Origin: Motacilla alba alba
Lineage: Eukaryota; Chordata; Aves; Passeriformes; Motacillidae
DNA: 64,000 bases
Reading direction: 5' to 3'
Assembly (NCBI RefSeq): GCF_015832195.1
Contig: NC_052028.1
Span: 4,011,501 to 4,075,500, forward strand
The number at the start of each line of letters is the position of its first letter. The first letter of the stretch is position 1. A program made the translations under genes and the position numbers. The notes beneath the pieces were generated by a model, which saw only the letters and a program-made list of their open reading frames with translations, ran no database searches and was not told the DNA's origin. Below, piece by piece: positions 10,508 to 23,050 of the stretch.

Positions 10508-13500
10508 TAAGAACCCCAAGGAACATTGCATTCAACTTGTTCTTGTATTTCCCCCTAACTCAGTAGTTCCTTGTAAGCCAAATTGGTCTGGTAAGAACAC
10601 TTGACTTACAAACTGTTCTACAAAAATGAAACACACAGCTGTTGCTCTAACAGTTATTAAAGGTGACCTACATTTCACTCTGTTTCAATATTAATTAAAG
10701 ATCTTTTATTCAGCCTTCATACCTTTCTTCATTAACATGGGTAGGCAGAACCTTCTCTGACAAAGCTGCCTGAAACTGTTTTAGTTGGTAAAAACCCATC
10801 ACTAACCAGGAAACTCACTTGTCGTGGGACATCAAACAAGCATCATATGATGCTAATTTTCCCTCTTCCACATATGACTTAGAAATCTGTTGTGTTACTC
10901 TATTACTCATCGAGGTGAAGGACTTCATTGCAAGAATGTTTGCAACTAAGTAAGAAATTTAGGAAAGCTAGAAATCTGTATCCCAGACTTGCTTTTTCAT
11001 AATTTCATAAAATAGGTAGCAAGAATGTAGAGAATGCAATTTGGTTTTTTATAAAGCTTCTTGTTCAGTTGGGAGCTGACAGCAGCAGCCAAATTGACTG
11101 AGGAAAAATGAGTTATAAGAAATTGAAGCTGAGGAATACAGACTGTGTGCTGAGTGTTACAAAAGAATCTCTGCTTACAAAGTGGTTCTGTTTTGCTTTT
11201 CAGAGGAGAAATGAACAGTTTGTGTCATAGAGAAACACGTGAGAATAAACACTGAAAACTTTTTCATTACTATTTGGGTGAAAACAAAAGTCATTAAGCA
11301 CCTGGAGGCATTTAATGAAAAGAAATACTGACATGCATATGGTGTGGTGGTTTGCTGGTACATGAACAAAACAGTCATTCCCTATATTGGGTCAGCATCT
11401 ACAATAAAAGGAGAGGTTGCAATTATTTAGAAATGGTGAGAGAAAATGCATGCAAGGTAAGCAGGGAACATGGTGTGAGTGCAGAATGGGCTCGATGCTG
11501 GAGAGGTGTAGGGAAGGGGGGATGACCAACAGAGAGGAGACAAAGCCTCCAAATAATCTGTTTTTCTGCCAGACTTATTCACAACCTTGCAGCCAGTGCC
11601 CACAGAGCCAGCAAAGGCAGGCGATAGCAGAGACCTATAACCACATGGTTTGGGTCTTGGGTCAGGACATGGGCTGCATCGATCCTGTCTCAGTCATTAG
11701 TGATTCCCTGGCACAAATCAGCCAAAGGACAGCTTTCCTGCACGTGCAGACATGGGCACTGGGGGTGAGGGCACTGCCAGCCCTGGCTGTAGTGTTTCTA
11801 ACATGGTTTGCTTCCACGAGCTGCCTGCCACGTTTGTGTGATGCCTCCCAGTAGCAGTAACCCCTCTTGATCTTTTCCCACCTCACAACACTCTTCCTCT
11901 GCCCCTTCTTTAGAAGGAAGTTTTCATGCTGTTTGTCTGCCTCAGAGTGATGCACTCATTTTTTATTTATCACTGCAAGCGAGGCTATGTTTTAGGATGT
12001 GAATTTTGGGCAGGTCTTGTCTGAGAATGTTGTACGCCTTAAAACAGTGGTGCAGGGACTACCACTTGTGCCTTTGTGATTGATAACAGTTGGTGCAAGA
12101 CTTTTCTGGGTGAAAGCAGGGCACAGCCTCCCAAAGGCAGGGCACAGCCCCACTCCTGCTGCCAGAGGGTGCTTGTGCCTGGAGGCAGATGCTGGAGCAG
12201 CAACCACTGGCACTGGGTGCTGCTTCTCTGAAGGATCTTCAGATTGCTTAAAAGAAGGAATTAATTATTTGCTCTAAAGCTAAAGGCTGGATTGTGGTTG
12301 GGAGGCTTGAGAGAATGTAAACAAGCTGAGCCCAGTACAGAAAGTGATGGAAAAAGGGCGAACTCAAATGAGGAAACAACCAAACACATGGGCAGAAGAA
12401 TTGGGAACAAAGGAAATCGAGACAGGCTGAGCAAAGTGCTCAGTGAGTCTGAGAAAGTGAGGAATATTTGGTGATAAGGCCTGAGATTGGTGCCACAGTG
12501 GACACCAGCTGTGTAGGGTGGGCTGTGGGGTGTGGCAGGAGGGCTGGGACACTGAGACTGGGCTGGGACAGAGGGACACAGGTGGAGCCAAGGAGTCTCT
12601 TTCCTTCAGAAAGGACATTTACCTTGGAGAGCCTTCCTGCCTCCTCACCATGTACTTGGGAAACCCAACAACAATTTGAGAGTCTGTCCCTGTGCATTAG
12701 GGACTACCTAGGCACAGATTAACTATTAGACTACACAGAGAGCTGCTGTTTGCACTGCTGCTGTTCCAGTTAGAGAGCACTACAGGGGTCTGGGATTCAG
12801 ACTTCTGTTACACTTGAGTTTCCTTGTGATGGAATCACTAACTTCAGCTTTTTGGTTTGAGACCACTGAATTAAATATTTGGTTGTTTGGTTTTTTTGAA
12901 GTAAAAAGAAATAAATTGGAAAATGCTAGAAAATGCCATAGAAAATGCCAAAGTTAATGTTTGTAGCTGCAGTCATCATTTGAAGCTTTTGTATTTGTGC
13001 TGGTATTCACTTCAACAACAGCACAGTCTCATGCTGCTGTTGAAAGCTTGGATCCATTTCTTGTTGTCTAGGGATTCATCAGGGATGTGTAGGGAGGGAG
13101 CCTGTGTATATAGATAGGGTCTGTTCACTTGTTGCAGAAACAGGAAAATGGTAAAATGGGAACTGTGGGGAAGATAATCTCATGAATGCTGTTCAGAGAA
13201 TTGGGTTGTGCCTCTTCTTGCCAGTGGTTTTATAATTGATTCTGGGCAAGTGACTTGCACAAACTTTCCTTGGGTGGTCACTGGTGATGTAATCTTGGGT
13301 TCTGGCTGACTCAGCTGAGACATTCAGAAGTGTTGAGGACTCACAGCTGCAGCAAAAGTCAACAGGCACTGTGCTTTGAACACTTTGTGCTGGGCAGTGT
13401 TAATTACTCTGAGAAGCCAAGTCTCAATCATCTGCAGACTTATAAATCAAACTCCAGAATGTAAAGTATATCCTTAAATATAAAACAGATCTGAGATCTG

Positions 13501-15360
13501 CTCGCATCAAGTTTGCTTCACCATTGTCATTTACCTGTACCATACTTTGTGTCTGGTGAGATTAAGAGAAATAGGATTGAATGAGCCAAGATAAAGCTGG
13601 GTAGGATGTACCTGAACCAGAAACAATCACAAACCATTTGTTCAAATGCTGCTGCAATTGCTCCAGACAGTACAGAGGCTGCCTTGCTGAAGGAAAAGTG
13701 CATTTTAGGCACCCATATCTGCTGAGATAATAGCCACAGCTTCCTCTGACAGCTGAGCAGAGCACACAGGGATGGCAGCCCTTCCCCCAGCATCTAGGCT
13801 TGGCCTAAGGTTAGTTTTAGTCACTTGTTCTTCGTGGGTTACTTTAGCATTTTCACTTTTGATAGCTGAATTGGTGGCTGATGTGTTTGCAGGTATGAGT
13901 AGTACATGATTTTGGTGCAGAATTTCTATCTTAGGAAAATTTCTAGAGTTGGAGCACAGGAAAAATGAAATGTTGGTTTTCTCCTGGTTCTGGCAAAATG
14001 AACACAAACCTAATTTTCTGCAAGATGATCGCTTTGTAATGTAATGTTCTACTTGTTCCACCTTTAATGAATGGTTTCCTGACAAATTTAATGTCACGAG
14101 GGTACCACTGTGCTGGGCAGTGTTGCAGACCTGGAGGCAGAGAAGTTTGCTGTGTTTGTTGTTTCAGGAATCGTCTCTGGAAGAAATTGTCTTCTCTGTT
14201 CTTCAGTACCTGCAGGAATGTGCATTTCAGACCAGCTAGGACTTCAGCTGGGAATCTTTAGGAAGCTTTTGTGATTTGAAGAGGGTGATGAATAATTTCT
14301 AGGTGTTTAAGTTACTGGTATATTCAAAATTAATTTTCCTCCAACTAAAATAAAGTCAGAAAAGCTATTACAGAAAGATTGAGCACCAGTAACTAGTCAT
14401 TATAATAAGAATAATTTTTGTTATATAAATTAAAAATTAACTACATGACAGCATTTTCATGTTTATTAACAATTGGCTTTGAAGTTCTCAGTTTCATAAA
14501 GGCAAGAAGTTTTTCTCTTATCAAGAATATAAATGTGTAGAAACTATAAACTTCATGGAAAAAGGAATGACAGTTTTTAATTCAACATTGTTCTTCCTCC
14601 TGAAAGAAAATTATAATAATTTTCCCAGGCTTCCAGTAAATACTGCAGCTGAAGCCAGCAGAGTATTTTTGAACAGTAAATGCTTCATAATTGCCTCTGG
14701 TGGCAAGTTCTCTGGCTGGGGAATCAGGTTGGCTCCTGTAGTTGAATCATATAATATGATTTTCATTCCCTGCTGTAAATTGGCTCTGGACAGCTTTTCA
14801 TGTCTAACCTGACTCCTATTTTCTGGATCTCACCAGGCAAACCGTGTCTTGCGTTTCACAGAAGTTTATTTTGTCAGGCCAAAAATATGTAGAAAATGTT
14901 TTGTTGAGTTCAAAACACAAAACCAATAATGAAATAATAAATATTTTAGATTGATAGTCAGTGAAGAAAATATAAATATATGAAAAACTATAAGAATAAA
15001 GGTGTTTTCTGTGCTGAGACAAATTAAGGAAAACAGAAAGCTGCAATTCACAGTTTTAGAAACAAGCAGCAACAGCAGGGAGTTTCTGCTGCAAGATCAA
15101 GGCAGATTTATTTCTTACATCTTTACTTTTATTTCTGAGGTTGTGTAACTAATGTCATCTGCAGGCACAAAAAGGTGGGTTTATTTTGATAAATTTCTAG
15201 ATTTCATACACACGGTAATTTTCATTTCAGCCATATCAATTTTTTTTTCTTCACTGCTTTTTATGATTGGGAGATTTCTTTTAGAAAAAAAAGTTATGTA
15301 CAGGTTAATTTACTCAGGCAAGCTGTGTAGGATTAAACTTAAAAGGTTTGTCAGTTTGAG

Positions 15361-15412
15361 ATTGTTTTGGTTTTTAGTTTGGTTTAGGATTTTTTGGGTT
15401 TGTGTGTGTATG
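15361..15412. repeat. T/G-rich low-complexity patch
   Basis: A short run is composed almost only of T and G on the + strand, built from TTTGG and TTTTTAG-like words and ending in TGTGTGTGTATG. It resembles the much larger tract at 34022-34430 on a small scale. No function is implied. Confidence 0.6.
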
Positions 15413-18400
15413 TCTTGTCTCTTTTTCCCAGAGACATCACTTCAGTCCAGTATAAACACAAATTAATAATTACTAATAAAAATAAATGGTATAACCAAAA
15501 AGGAATATTTTTTTTTATCTAATACAAATTTCACTGCAAAGCTCCTGTGTTGCCAAGCAAAATAAAGAGATTGCAATATATAATGAGTATATACATTCTT
15601 AAAGCTGATTATGATGAGGAAAAGCAATTACAGAAAATAAAATAGAGAGCATAAAATCACAACTTTGACATAAATTATACTAATCAGACTTTTTACTGGA
15701 TGAAATACTAATTGTCTTTTGGCTAACACATGTTCTGTTTATTTTGCTTAAAAAGACTGTGAAAATAAGAAAGGATTTGAGGAATGTCTATTGTCAAATA
15801 ACAGAATCTGTTGAGAAAATATTACAGGTGGCAGAATTTCAACTACCAAAAAGCTACTTAATTTTCCTGCTAATTTCTGGTGTTCTGCCTTTTCCTTGTC
15901 AGTATTGTAAATGTGCAATAAAACCAGATGTACAGAATTTACACAGCTCCTAACAATAAGTTAGATTAGAGATTAAAAAATAACTTTTTGGTTTTTTCTG
16001 TCAGCTTACTTCTATTTTCACTAAAAGAATAGTTTTGTGTTACAATTTGACAAATAAAATGCAAATCAGCTTGAAATTCTCAGATCCCTGAGCTAGTTAC
16101 AGCATTGTGAGAAAACGTGGGCAGCGATCAGGGCTGGAAGTTTCTTGAAATAATTGGAAGCCAATAGAAGGTGGTCAGGACTGACCTCCTCAAGCAATAA
16201 TTAAACAGCAATGTGATGTGTTTAGGGGTCAGTCTTTCTGGGACCTCACAGAGCTTCTCAGTGAAGTAAATATTCTGGGTCTGGCTTGTTAGAAATGATC
16301 CTACAGGTTTGTATTTATCAGGTTCAACCATTGGTGAATGATTGCTTTCACTGAGGTGCTAGAGAAACTCACAGTCTCCCTTCAGAACAAAAAACCTAGC
16401 CTCAAAACAACCCCCCTAAAAAAATTCCAAAAACCTATCAGTGAAAAGTGCTCAGCAGAGGTGTGAGAGGGGCTCAGAGCAGAGGCTGGGCTGGAAGGGA
16501 ATTCCAGAGCTCTGTGCAGCACCCTGGGGGATGGTCTCTTTGGAGCCTTCTGAACCAAAATCCCTGGGTCTGAGCCGGAGTCCCTGGGTGCCAGGGTGTG
16601 GGATCTGTGTCCTGCTGTTCACTACCCCACAGCATCTCAGAAACACCAACACTGAACTCATGTGCTGCTTGAATGAGGTGTGGAATTACCAGCAGGGACC
16701 TGGAAACTGCCAAATCTCTCCAGCCTAAGGACTCTGCTTCCTGCATTTGTGTCCACAGCCACAGGCCTGCACAGAGGTGAAATTCTTCCTGCAAAGCCTG
16801 ATCCTGAGTCCACATGCCCCAGTAAAGTCAGCTGAGATGGGAAGTCACCTGTCTAGCCTAGAATCAGAGCAGGGAAGCATTATTTTGTGTTCTACCCCAA
16901 AACAGCTTCTGATTAACCCTGAACACCCTCACAGGTGATGGCTCGGGGGAGCTCAGCTGGGCTTTGTCATCTGGGCACAGCCCAGCAGCATTCCTGCAGG
17001 CCTGGGAGGGAGCTCAGGGGGAGCCTGCACCCTCATCCAGGGATAAAGAAAGGAAAGTATATGAATGAGACTGGCAGGGACATTGCAATGAAAGGGGATG
17101 AGAAGGGCCAAAATTTCCCACCACGAATGTGGAGTGTCTTTGAGGTTTGGCAGAACAATGCTTCATTCTGGTGTTAATGTGGTTAGAGAGACATTGGTGT
17201 TTTGTCAAAAGATGTTTTGTGAAATACCAGTCTGAGGATTTCTCTGGTGTTTCCTGATTGTCTGTGCTATATTTAATGCAAAATTAACATGCTGCAACAG
17301 AGGGGATGGATTTCTAATGTGGCTGCCATCACAAATTCAGTGGTTACCAGCTGATACCTGAGCAACTGCTCAGCTACACAGCTGAAACTAAATTCACTGC
17401 AGTGTGTCAGAAGATCCAATGTCACTAGCACTGCTTTTAGAATAACACCATGGTGTCAGGGAACATATCAAAGCATCTGTTTTCATTCTGAAAGATGTCT
17501 TTTGGTGAGCAGAATTATCTGTGTAACTTCCTAGGTAGATTTATGTTGACAAGTCACTTCACTGCTGATGGGATTTTGTCTCTTGAAGATCTGCCCTCGG
17601 GTGAGTTGTTAGGAAGCAGTCCTGTCTAAAACTACAGCAGGAGCTCCAGCCAGACCTGAAAATCAACAGCAAAGGGAATATGAAGGGAAACTCCAGTTGT
17701 CACCTTGTATTAATACAGGTGGATGCTTTACTGGCTCTCAGCTCTCCATTTCCTGAGGCAGACTCCAGAAGAGGCATTTATAATGTGTATTATTAATTTT
17801 ATTTAGAAGTCATTCAAGCGCTGTGATGAAAGGCAGCAGAATAAAAGTCTTGGAGGACCCTAGTTGTTATGGGGTTTTATAGTGTGGTAGAGTCTGGCTG
17901 GGTGGAGGGTGAAGGCTTTAACTGTTAAAACAAGCAGTAAGGACAGACATCTGAAATCCTCCATGTCCTGCCATCCCAAAGCACTTTGTTTTTTACCTGG
18001 GGACTGAGGGGTGAGAGACACAAAAAGCTGTTCCCTGGGATATCAGGCCATGAGCACTTTCTGAAGCAGCAGGACTGCAGGTTTTGGCCTTGCACTGTGG
18101 CTGTTTCAGGTTTTGCTGCTGGATGAGCTGCAGGGCAGGATTCCTCCCTTCTCTCCCAACCAGGGCATCTCCCATCCAGGGCTGTCCTGGGTAAATACTT
18201 CAGTGCAGCTACCCAAACCTGCTGTGCATGCTAGGAGTAAAGATTGTATTTCAGATGAAGAGGCAAGAAAGGTGTCAGGGCAGGGATCAGATCCAGCTCA
18301 TACCTGTAGTAAGAAGACCATGTCTGATGGTGATTTATTTAGTATGATTTATTCACCTTGAATACTGAAAATACACCTGTGGACTTTTCTTCATCAGAGA

Positions 18401-19773
18401 CCAAAATGCATGATAATATATGAGAGCCTGAATTATGAGATAAATGTAGAATAATGGCCCAAGTAGGTTTTCATAATCCAGTTGTTTCAGTCCCTGGATT
18501 GATTGTTGTGTTCCCTAGAAATTTCCTCCTTCCTGGTCCAAACTGTTCTCCCCTGGCTGCTGTCACCATGGTGCATGTGAATGCTCCTTCTTTCCCCACC
18601 CAGTTCCCTGCAAATCCCTGCTCATAGGGCAGGAGGAAAACAAGGATTTTGCCCTTCCCACCACCCTTCACACAGGCTGTGTGTGTCCTGCCAGGTGCCA
18701 CAGGTGTGTTTCCCTCTCTCAGAGGTGGCTTTGGCTCGGGGCTCTTTGGTCCTGGCAGCCTGAGCCACGCCAGCCCAGCAGAGCCCAGGGAACAATCTGG
18801 CTCATCCTCTCTGTGTCCCAGCAGGGCCTCAGTGCCTGCCCATGCCCAGGGACGTGGGTGACACGGCTCAGGCAGGAGCTCCTGGCACTGTTAATAGAGC
18901 GTGGCTGTCTCATTTGTAGGCACTATTCATCTGACAGCTGAGAATTAGCAGTACTGATGCTTCACTCCCTCTCTTTTTCTCCAAGGTAGTGATTTGTCTA
19001 TGTTATGGGTAGGTAAGCTTGACAAAACATTGCACATTAGCAGCTGAGACAGTGTTTGAAATGGGAAAATTGCTAGCAAACTGCTCCATTAGAGACCCAA
19101 ATAACAAATTCTTTCTTTCCCTCAATGAAAGGGAGATAGTTAAAGCCCAAATTAATACGTCTGTCTCCCCAACTCTGCAGGGGGAATCACTCTTCAAGAC
19201 GAATGGCTTCATCACCCCTGAGTGTGAGCTGGCTCTGCTAAGTCCCTGTTAGGCAGAGTTTTTTATCCTTTTGTGTTTTGCCATCCTGGGCGTGAGCAAT
19301 GCAGGCGCCGCAGGAGGAGGTGATGAAAAGATTTGCACCTCAGTGAACTTTGAGATGGATTAGCATGGGAATTTGAGTGCTTGTTCTTTACCCTGGGATA
19401 GTTTTTCATCTTTAACTGCATGGTTTCCCCGGGTTCGTTTTGTTCTGGTTTTTTCTTTGATATGTTTACTTTTTGCTCTCATTGCTGCAAAGTCATTTAG
19501 AAAAAAAGTGGGAAGAAGGAGGACTTTATCCTGTCTAGCATCATGTTATTACAAGAAAAAATGGATCTGAATCCAGTGGGCCCTCATACTTTCCAATCTC
19601 TGATGATATATTAGAGAAGAGAAAGGAAATTGTTCCTGTCCTTTGATGTTGTTGTCAAAGCCTCTAAAAAAAAGCTGGGAGAGGCAGACAGAGCATTGCT
19701 GTGTGTGGGAGGGCAGAGATGTCCTTCAGTCCATCTCAGCACTCAGCTGGCAGCAGGCAACATGGCACGGCCA

Positions 19774-19861
19774 CAGGGGCAAGAGAGGAGCAACAAAAAC
19801 CTCTGGGAGTTTGAACAGGGGCAAGAGAGGAGCAACAAAAACCTCAGGGAGTTTGAACAGG
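19774..19861. repeat. 42-bp tandem duplication
   Basis: Two adjacent 42-base copies, 19774-19815 and 19816-19857, begin CAGGGGCAAGAGAGGAGC and end GGGAGTTTGAA. They differ at one or two positions (CTCTGGGAG against CTCAGGGAG), and a few bases of a third copy follow. The high identity indicates a recent local duplication. The unit length is a multiple of three, so the overlapping ORF stays open, but there is no sign it is translated. Confidence 0.9.
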
Positions 19862-22800
19862 ACCAATTCACTTTATCAGTTTTGTGAATTCTGCTCGGCA
19901 AGTCTCTTAAATAGAGCTGAGTATGAAATACCACGGGAGAATCAAGAAAAAATTTATTGAGTTGTAAGAAACCTTTAATGGGAGGGGAGGTAGTTGTTTA
20001 AATCATGAAAATTTAGCTTTTTTAGGACTGTGTGTCCTGCACAGATTTCTCAAATGTATTGTAAAATTATTTTATAGTATATTCAGGTAATACCCCCCAA
20101 AAAATGAACTCCCAGATGTTGCTTTGCACTAGCATAAATGGTTTTATGGTGTATGACAGCACTCCATGGTATAGGGATACTCCATAAAAACCACAGTTTT
20201 CCAAAGGTCATGTTCTAGGTAACCTAGGTATTCTTCTCTGAAATAAACTGTGGCTGTAAAATTTACACTTTCTCACTTTTTGGAGGAAAAAAGGCCAATA
20301 TTAGGTAAGAATACTACTTTTCACTTTATTTCAAAGATGGCATCTCCAGCAGTTTGCCACTGTATGATTTCTAATTAGGCCTTCATCACCCTGAAATTGC
20401 CAGCACCCCTCCTGGCAGAACCTAGAATTTCTTGAGATCTTTAATTGTCTGCTGTACTCAACACATCGTGTATGAGCTGAACAAGGTGAAAGAGTAAAGT
20501 ATTAATACAAACAAGGTGTTTTCTGTTATTTGACTTGTGAAGCTGCATAGTGTTTTTCAGGCTAGGTCTGCCATTCTATGGCATGCATTTATGTAAAAAG
20601 CAAATAGAAGTCAGGTTAGTCCTTCATTCTGTTAAAGCACAGGCTTATTTAATGCAGCACTGGACTTGGTGCTCTGGTTTGTGCCCAGGTTGGAGCCCCC
20701 TGCCATCACACCCTGATGAGGGCCCATGGTGCTCCTCTGGTACCATCTGCAAGGTGCACTGAGCTGAACGTGTCGTGAGCATTCTTTAGTCCTTCATTTG
20801 CAGAGGGCTTCGTGGAATTAAAAAATGTCAGGTGCTGTGGTGGATATACAGCAGCAGATGACAAGAGCCTTGTCCATCTATTTCTGTACAGGCTGTCTGC
20901 TCCAGATTTTGTAGGAAAGGGTGAAGAGTTCATTAGGTAGCTTCAGAAGGCAACTCTCAAATAACTCCTGTTTCTGTCTTCCTCTCTGCTTTTTCTAGAA
21001 ATTTCCTTTTTTTTTTTTTAATTTTTATTTTTTTATTACTTGGGACCCGTGGCTGGCTAGTCCAATTTTGGATATTTTTTTCACCCTCTCTGGGTAGAAA
21101 GCTCTGTGTATATTTCCACCCTTGAGTTACTAAAATTGCCTGGGAATTTTGCTTGTAAAAAGCTCCACGTTTCCCCCATCCCTGCGTTTGGGTTTCCCTG
21201 TAAGGACTGCATGCTGCCCTGGTGTGCAGCATGGCTGAGCCCCCAGTTTCCATCCCCAGGGCCAGGAAATCGGGCAGGCATGACCCTCTTTTGTTCCTAG
21301 AAGTGCCTGCACAGAAACACTTGGGAGGAGTTAAACACCCGGCTGGCAAGCTGACAAAAAGCCTTTATGGGAAGAGTGTGTGCTGCTAATTCTGGTGACA
21401 AACACCCAACAATAGTGGCGTGCTGGAGCTCACAGCAATTTGCATTTCACTGTGGACTTGCCAGAAATGAAATGTGTTATATTTAGACCAACTGGAAGGG
21501 AAATCTCAGACACTAATTCAAATCACAAAACAAGGAGTAGAATTAACTCTGACCACAACCTTTAAAAAATAGATGGCTACAGATATAAAAGAGGGCGAGC
21601 ACATCGGCTGTACAAGCTGACTGTGCAAATATCAAAATATTTGTACTTAAATAGCTTCTTAGAGTATAAATGAGCTGGCAAATTGTCTTATTTTCAAGGG
21701 GATGTTTTTCTTTTGCTTATGAAAGCACAGATCACCAGAGGGTTAGAGAGCTTTCACATTTTCTCTCTACTGTTCCCTTGTACTTTGCAAACCTTGATTT
21801 ACTTCCCCCTTCTCCCATTTCACTTTATTGTCATTCCTGGTTCTAAAGTGTTTTTTTTCCTCCCATCTGCATTGCTGCAACAACTTGAAATGACTGGAGT
21901 GCCTCATTTCATCATTCCAATATGTTTTTGTATTTCAATTCTAAGCCATTTTCAACCACAGATTTTTACTACTTAAACTGTTACTTTTTAGGACACTTCA
22001 GGGGAAAAAAGACACAACATTTCAATAACAAATAAGAGCAAGGTGAAACCACATTTTGGCCTCGGTCCCAACTCAGTAGCTATTTAGCTACCATGGTCAG
22101 TGGAATTTGTTGTTTAAGGATCCATTTTACATTTCTAATGGAGATGAATATTTAAAGTTCATCTGAGGAGAAGCCATTCCTTTTAACAGGAATTCAGGGA
22201 ACTTGCTGACAAATACTTGAAAGTACTATGGGGAAGGAACAGAAATTTATCTCAGTGGTTGCTGTAGGCAGTGTCTTAAAGCTGCTTACATTTTATGTTA
22301 GTGATACATGCATTTATGATACTTCATAAAGAATAATTCTTTCAAGTCAAACACAAGAAATAAAAACAGCAGACTTTTTATGTAGTCTGGACCATATTTT
22401 AGAAAAAACTTAAGTATTTGGTAGTTGGAATTGGAAGATGCAGTTCTCTTTTTTTACCCTTATAGCATTAAACGCTCTGCCACCCTCTTAAAAATCTGAA
22501 TTCATCTTGCAGTGAATCTTTGGTTTCTAGCATGTTCCCAGGTTGTTGCTCCTGAATTGGTCTGATTGTGCTTTTAATCTGTTTACAATGCTGTCACAGC
22601 TTAGCCTAGGTGTCCGTGTAAACAGCTACATTCTATTTACAACAGCTAGTCAAGGAAAGCATCTGTATTTTCTATTTTCTACCTTAACTTTAAAATATGC
22701 CTGCTATTATTTATTAATTCCATGAACCTTAAAAGTGCATTTTCCTTACCTTGTGATATTTCTTCTAGACCAATTTAGCAATCAGAGAGATTATTTTATT

Positions 22801-22978
22801 TTTCTAAGTAATTTTCTCAGTATTTTTCCATTTAGTGCACTTCAAAATAAAAAAAAACATGTTTCGTATAAGACCCTGTAAAATTGCTTTATATTTATTT
22901 AAAATTGCTGTAATATTTAACGTGATTCCTGTCCTGTAGCTGTGTAGTTAACATGTATATTGCTTTGTTTGTTTTCAG

Positions 22979-23050
22979 ACGTTTGGAACAAAACCTCATC
23001 AAAATCATTCCCCCTGGAGCTTTCACCCAGTACAAGAAGCTGAAGAGAAT
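22979..23050 (+). CDS. SLIT3: SLIT3 internal exon: one leucine-rich repeat of domain 2
   Basis: This 72-base exon encodes exactly one 24-residue LRR unit. Spliced in phase 2 with the previous exon, it reads IRLEQNLIKIIPPGAFTQYK followed by KLKR, with the LxLxxN-type core (RLEQN) on the concave face that in this domain faces Robo. The acceptor is TTTGTTTTCAG|A and the donor AAT|GTAAGT. The GAFTQYKKLKR ending agrees with SLIT3; human SLIT2 has a different pair of residues after GAF. There are no stops in the used frame. The exon is too short to appear as an ORF on its own and was found by its splice sites and family match. It is probably exon 10 in mammalian numbering. Confidence 0.95.

Larger units (their letters stand above)
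9218..22978 (+). other. SLIT3: SLIT3 intron (13,761 bp) after the LRRNT2 exon
   Basis: The intron opens with a consensus donor (GTAAGTG) and closes with TTTGTTTTCAG; it interrupts an isoleucine codon (phase 2). Named content: an antisense CR1 copy near 10040-10507, a 42-bp tandem duplication at 19774-19861, a T-rich low-complexity run near 21005-21040 and a G/T-rich patch near 15361-15412. The intervals 9218-10040, 10508-15360, 15413-19773, 19862-21004 and 21041-22978 hold only short stray ORFs and AT-rich sequence in which I recognise nothing. Confidence 0.85.

Noticed and set aside
16441..16940. G+C-richer segment with overlapping ORFs on both strands as a possible exon
   Set aside because: There is no family resemblance and no convincing acceptor and donor pair in phase with Slit; ordinary intron composition drift is enough.
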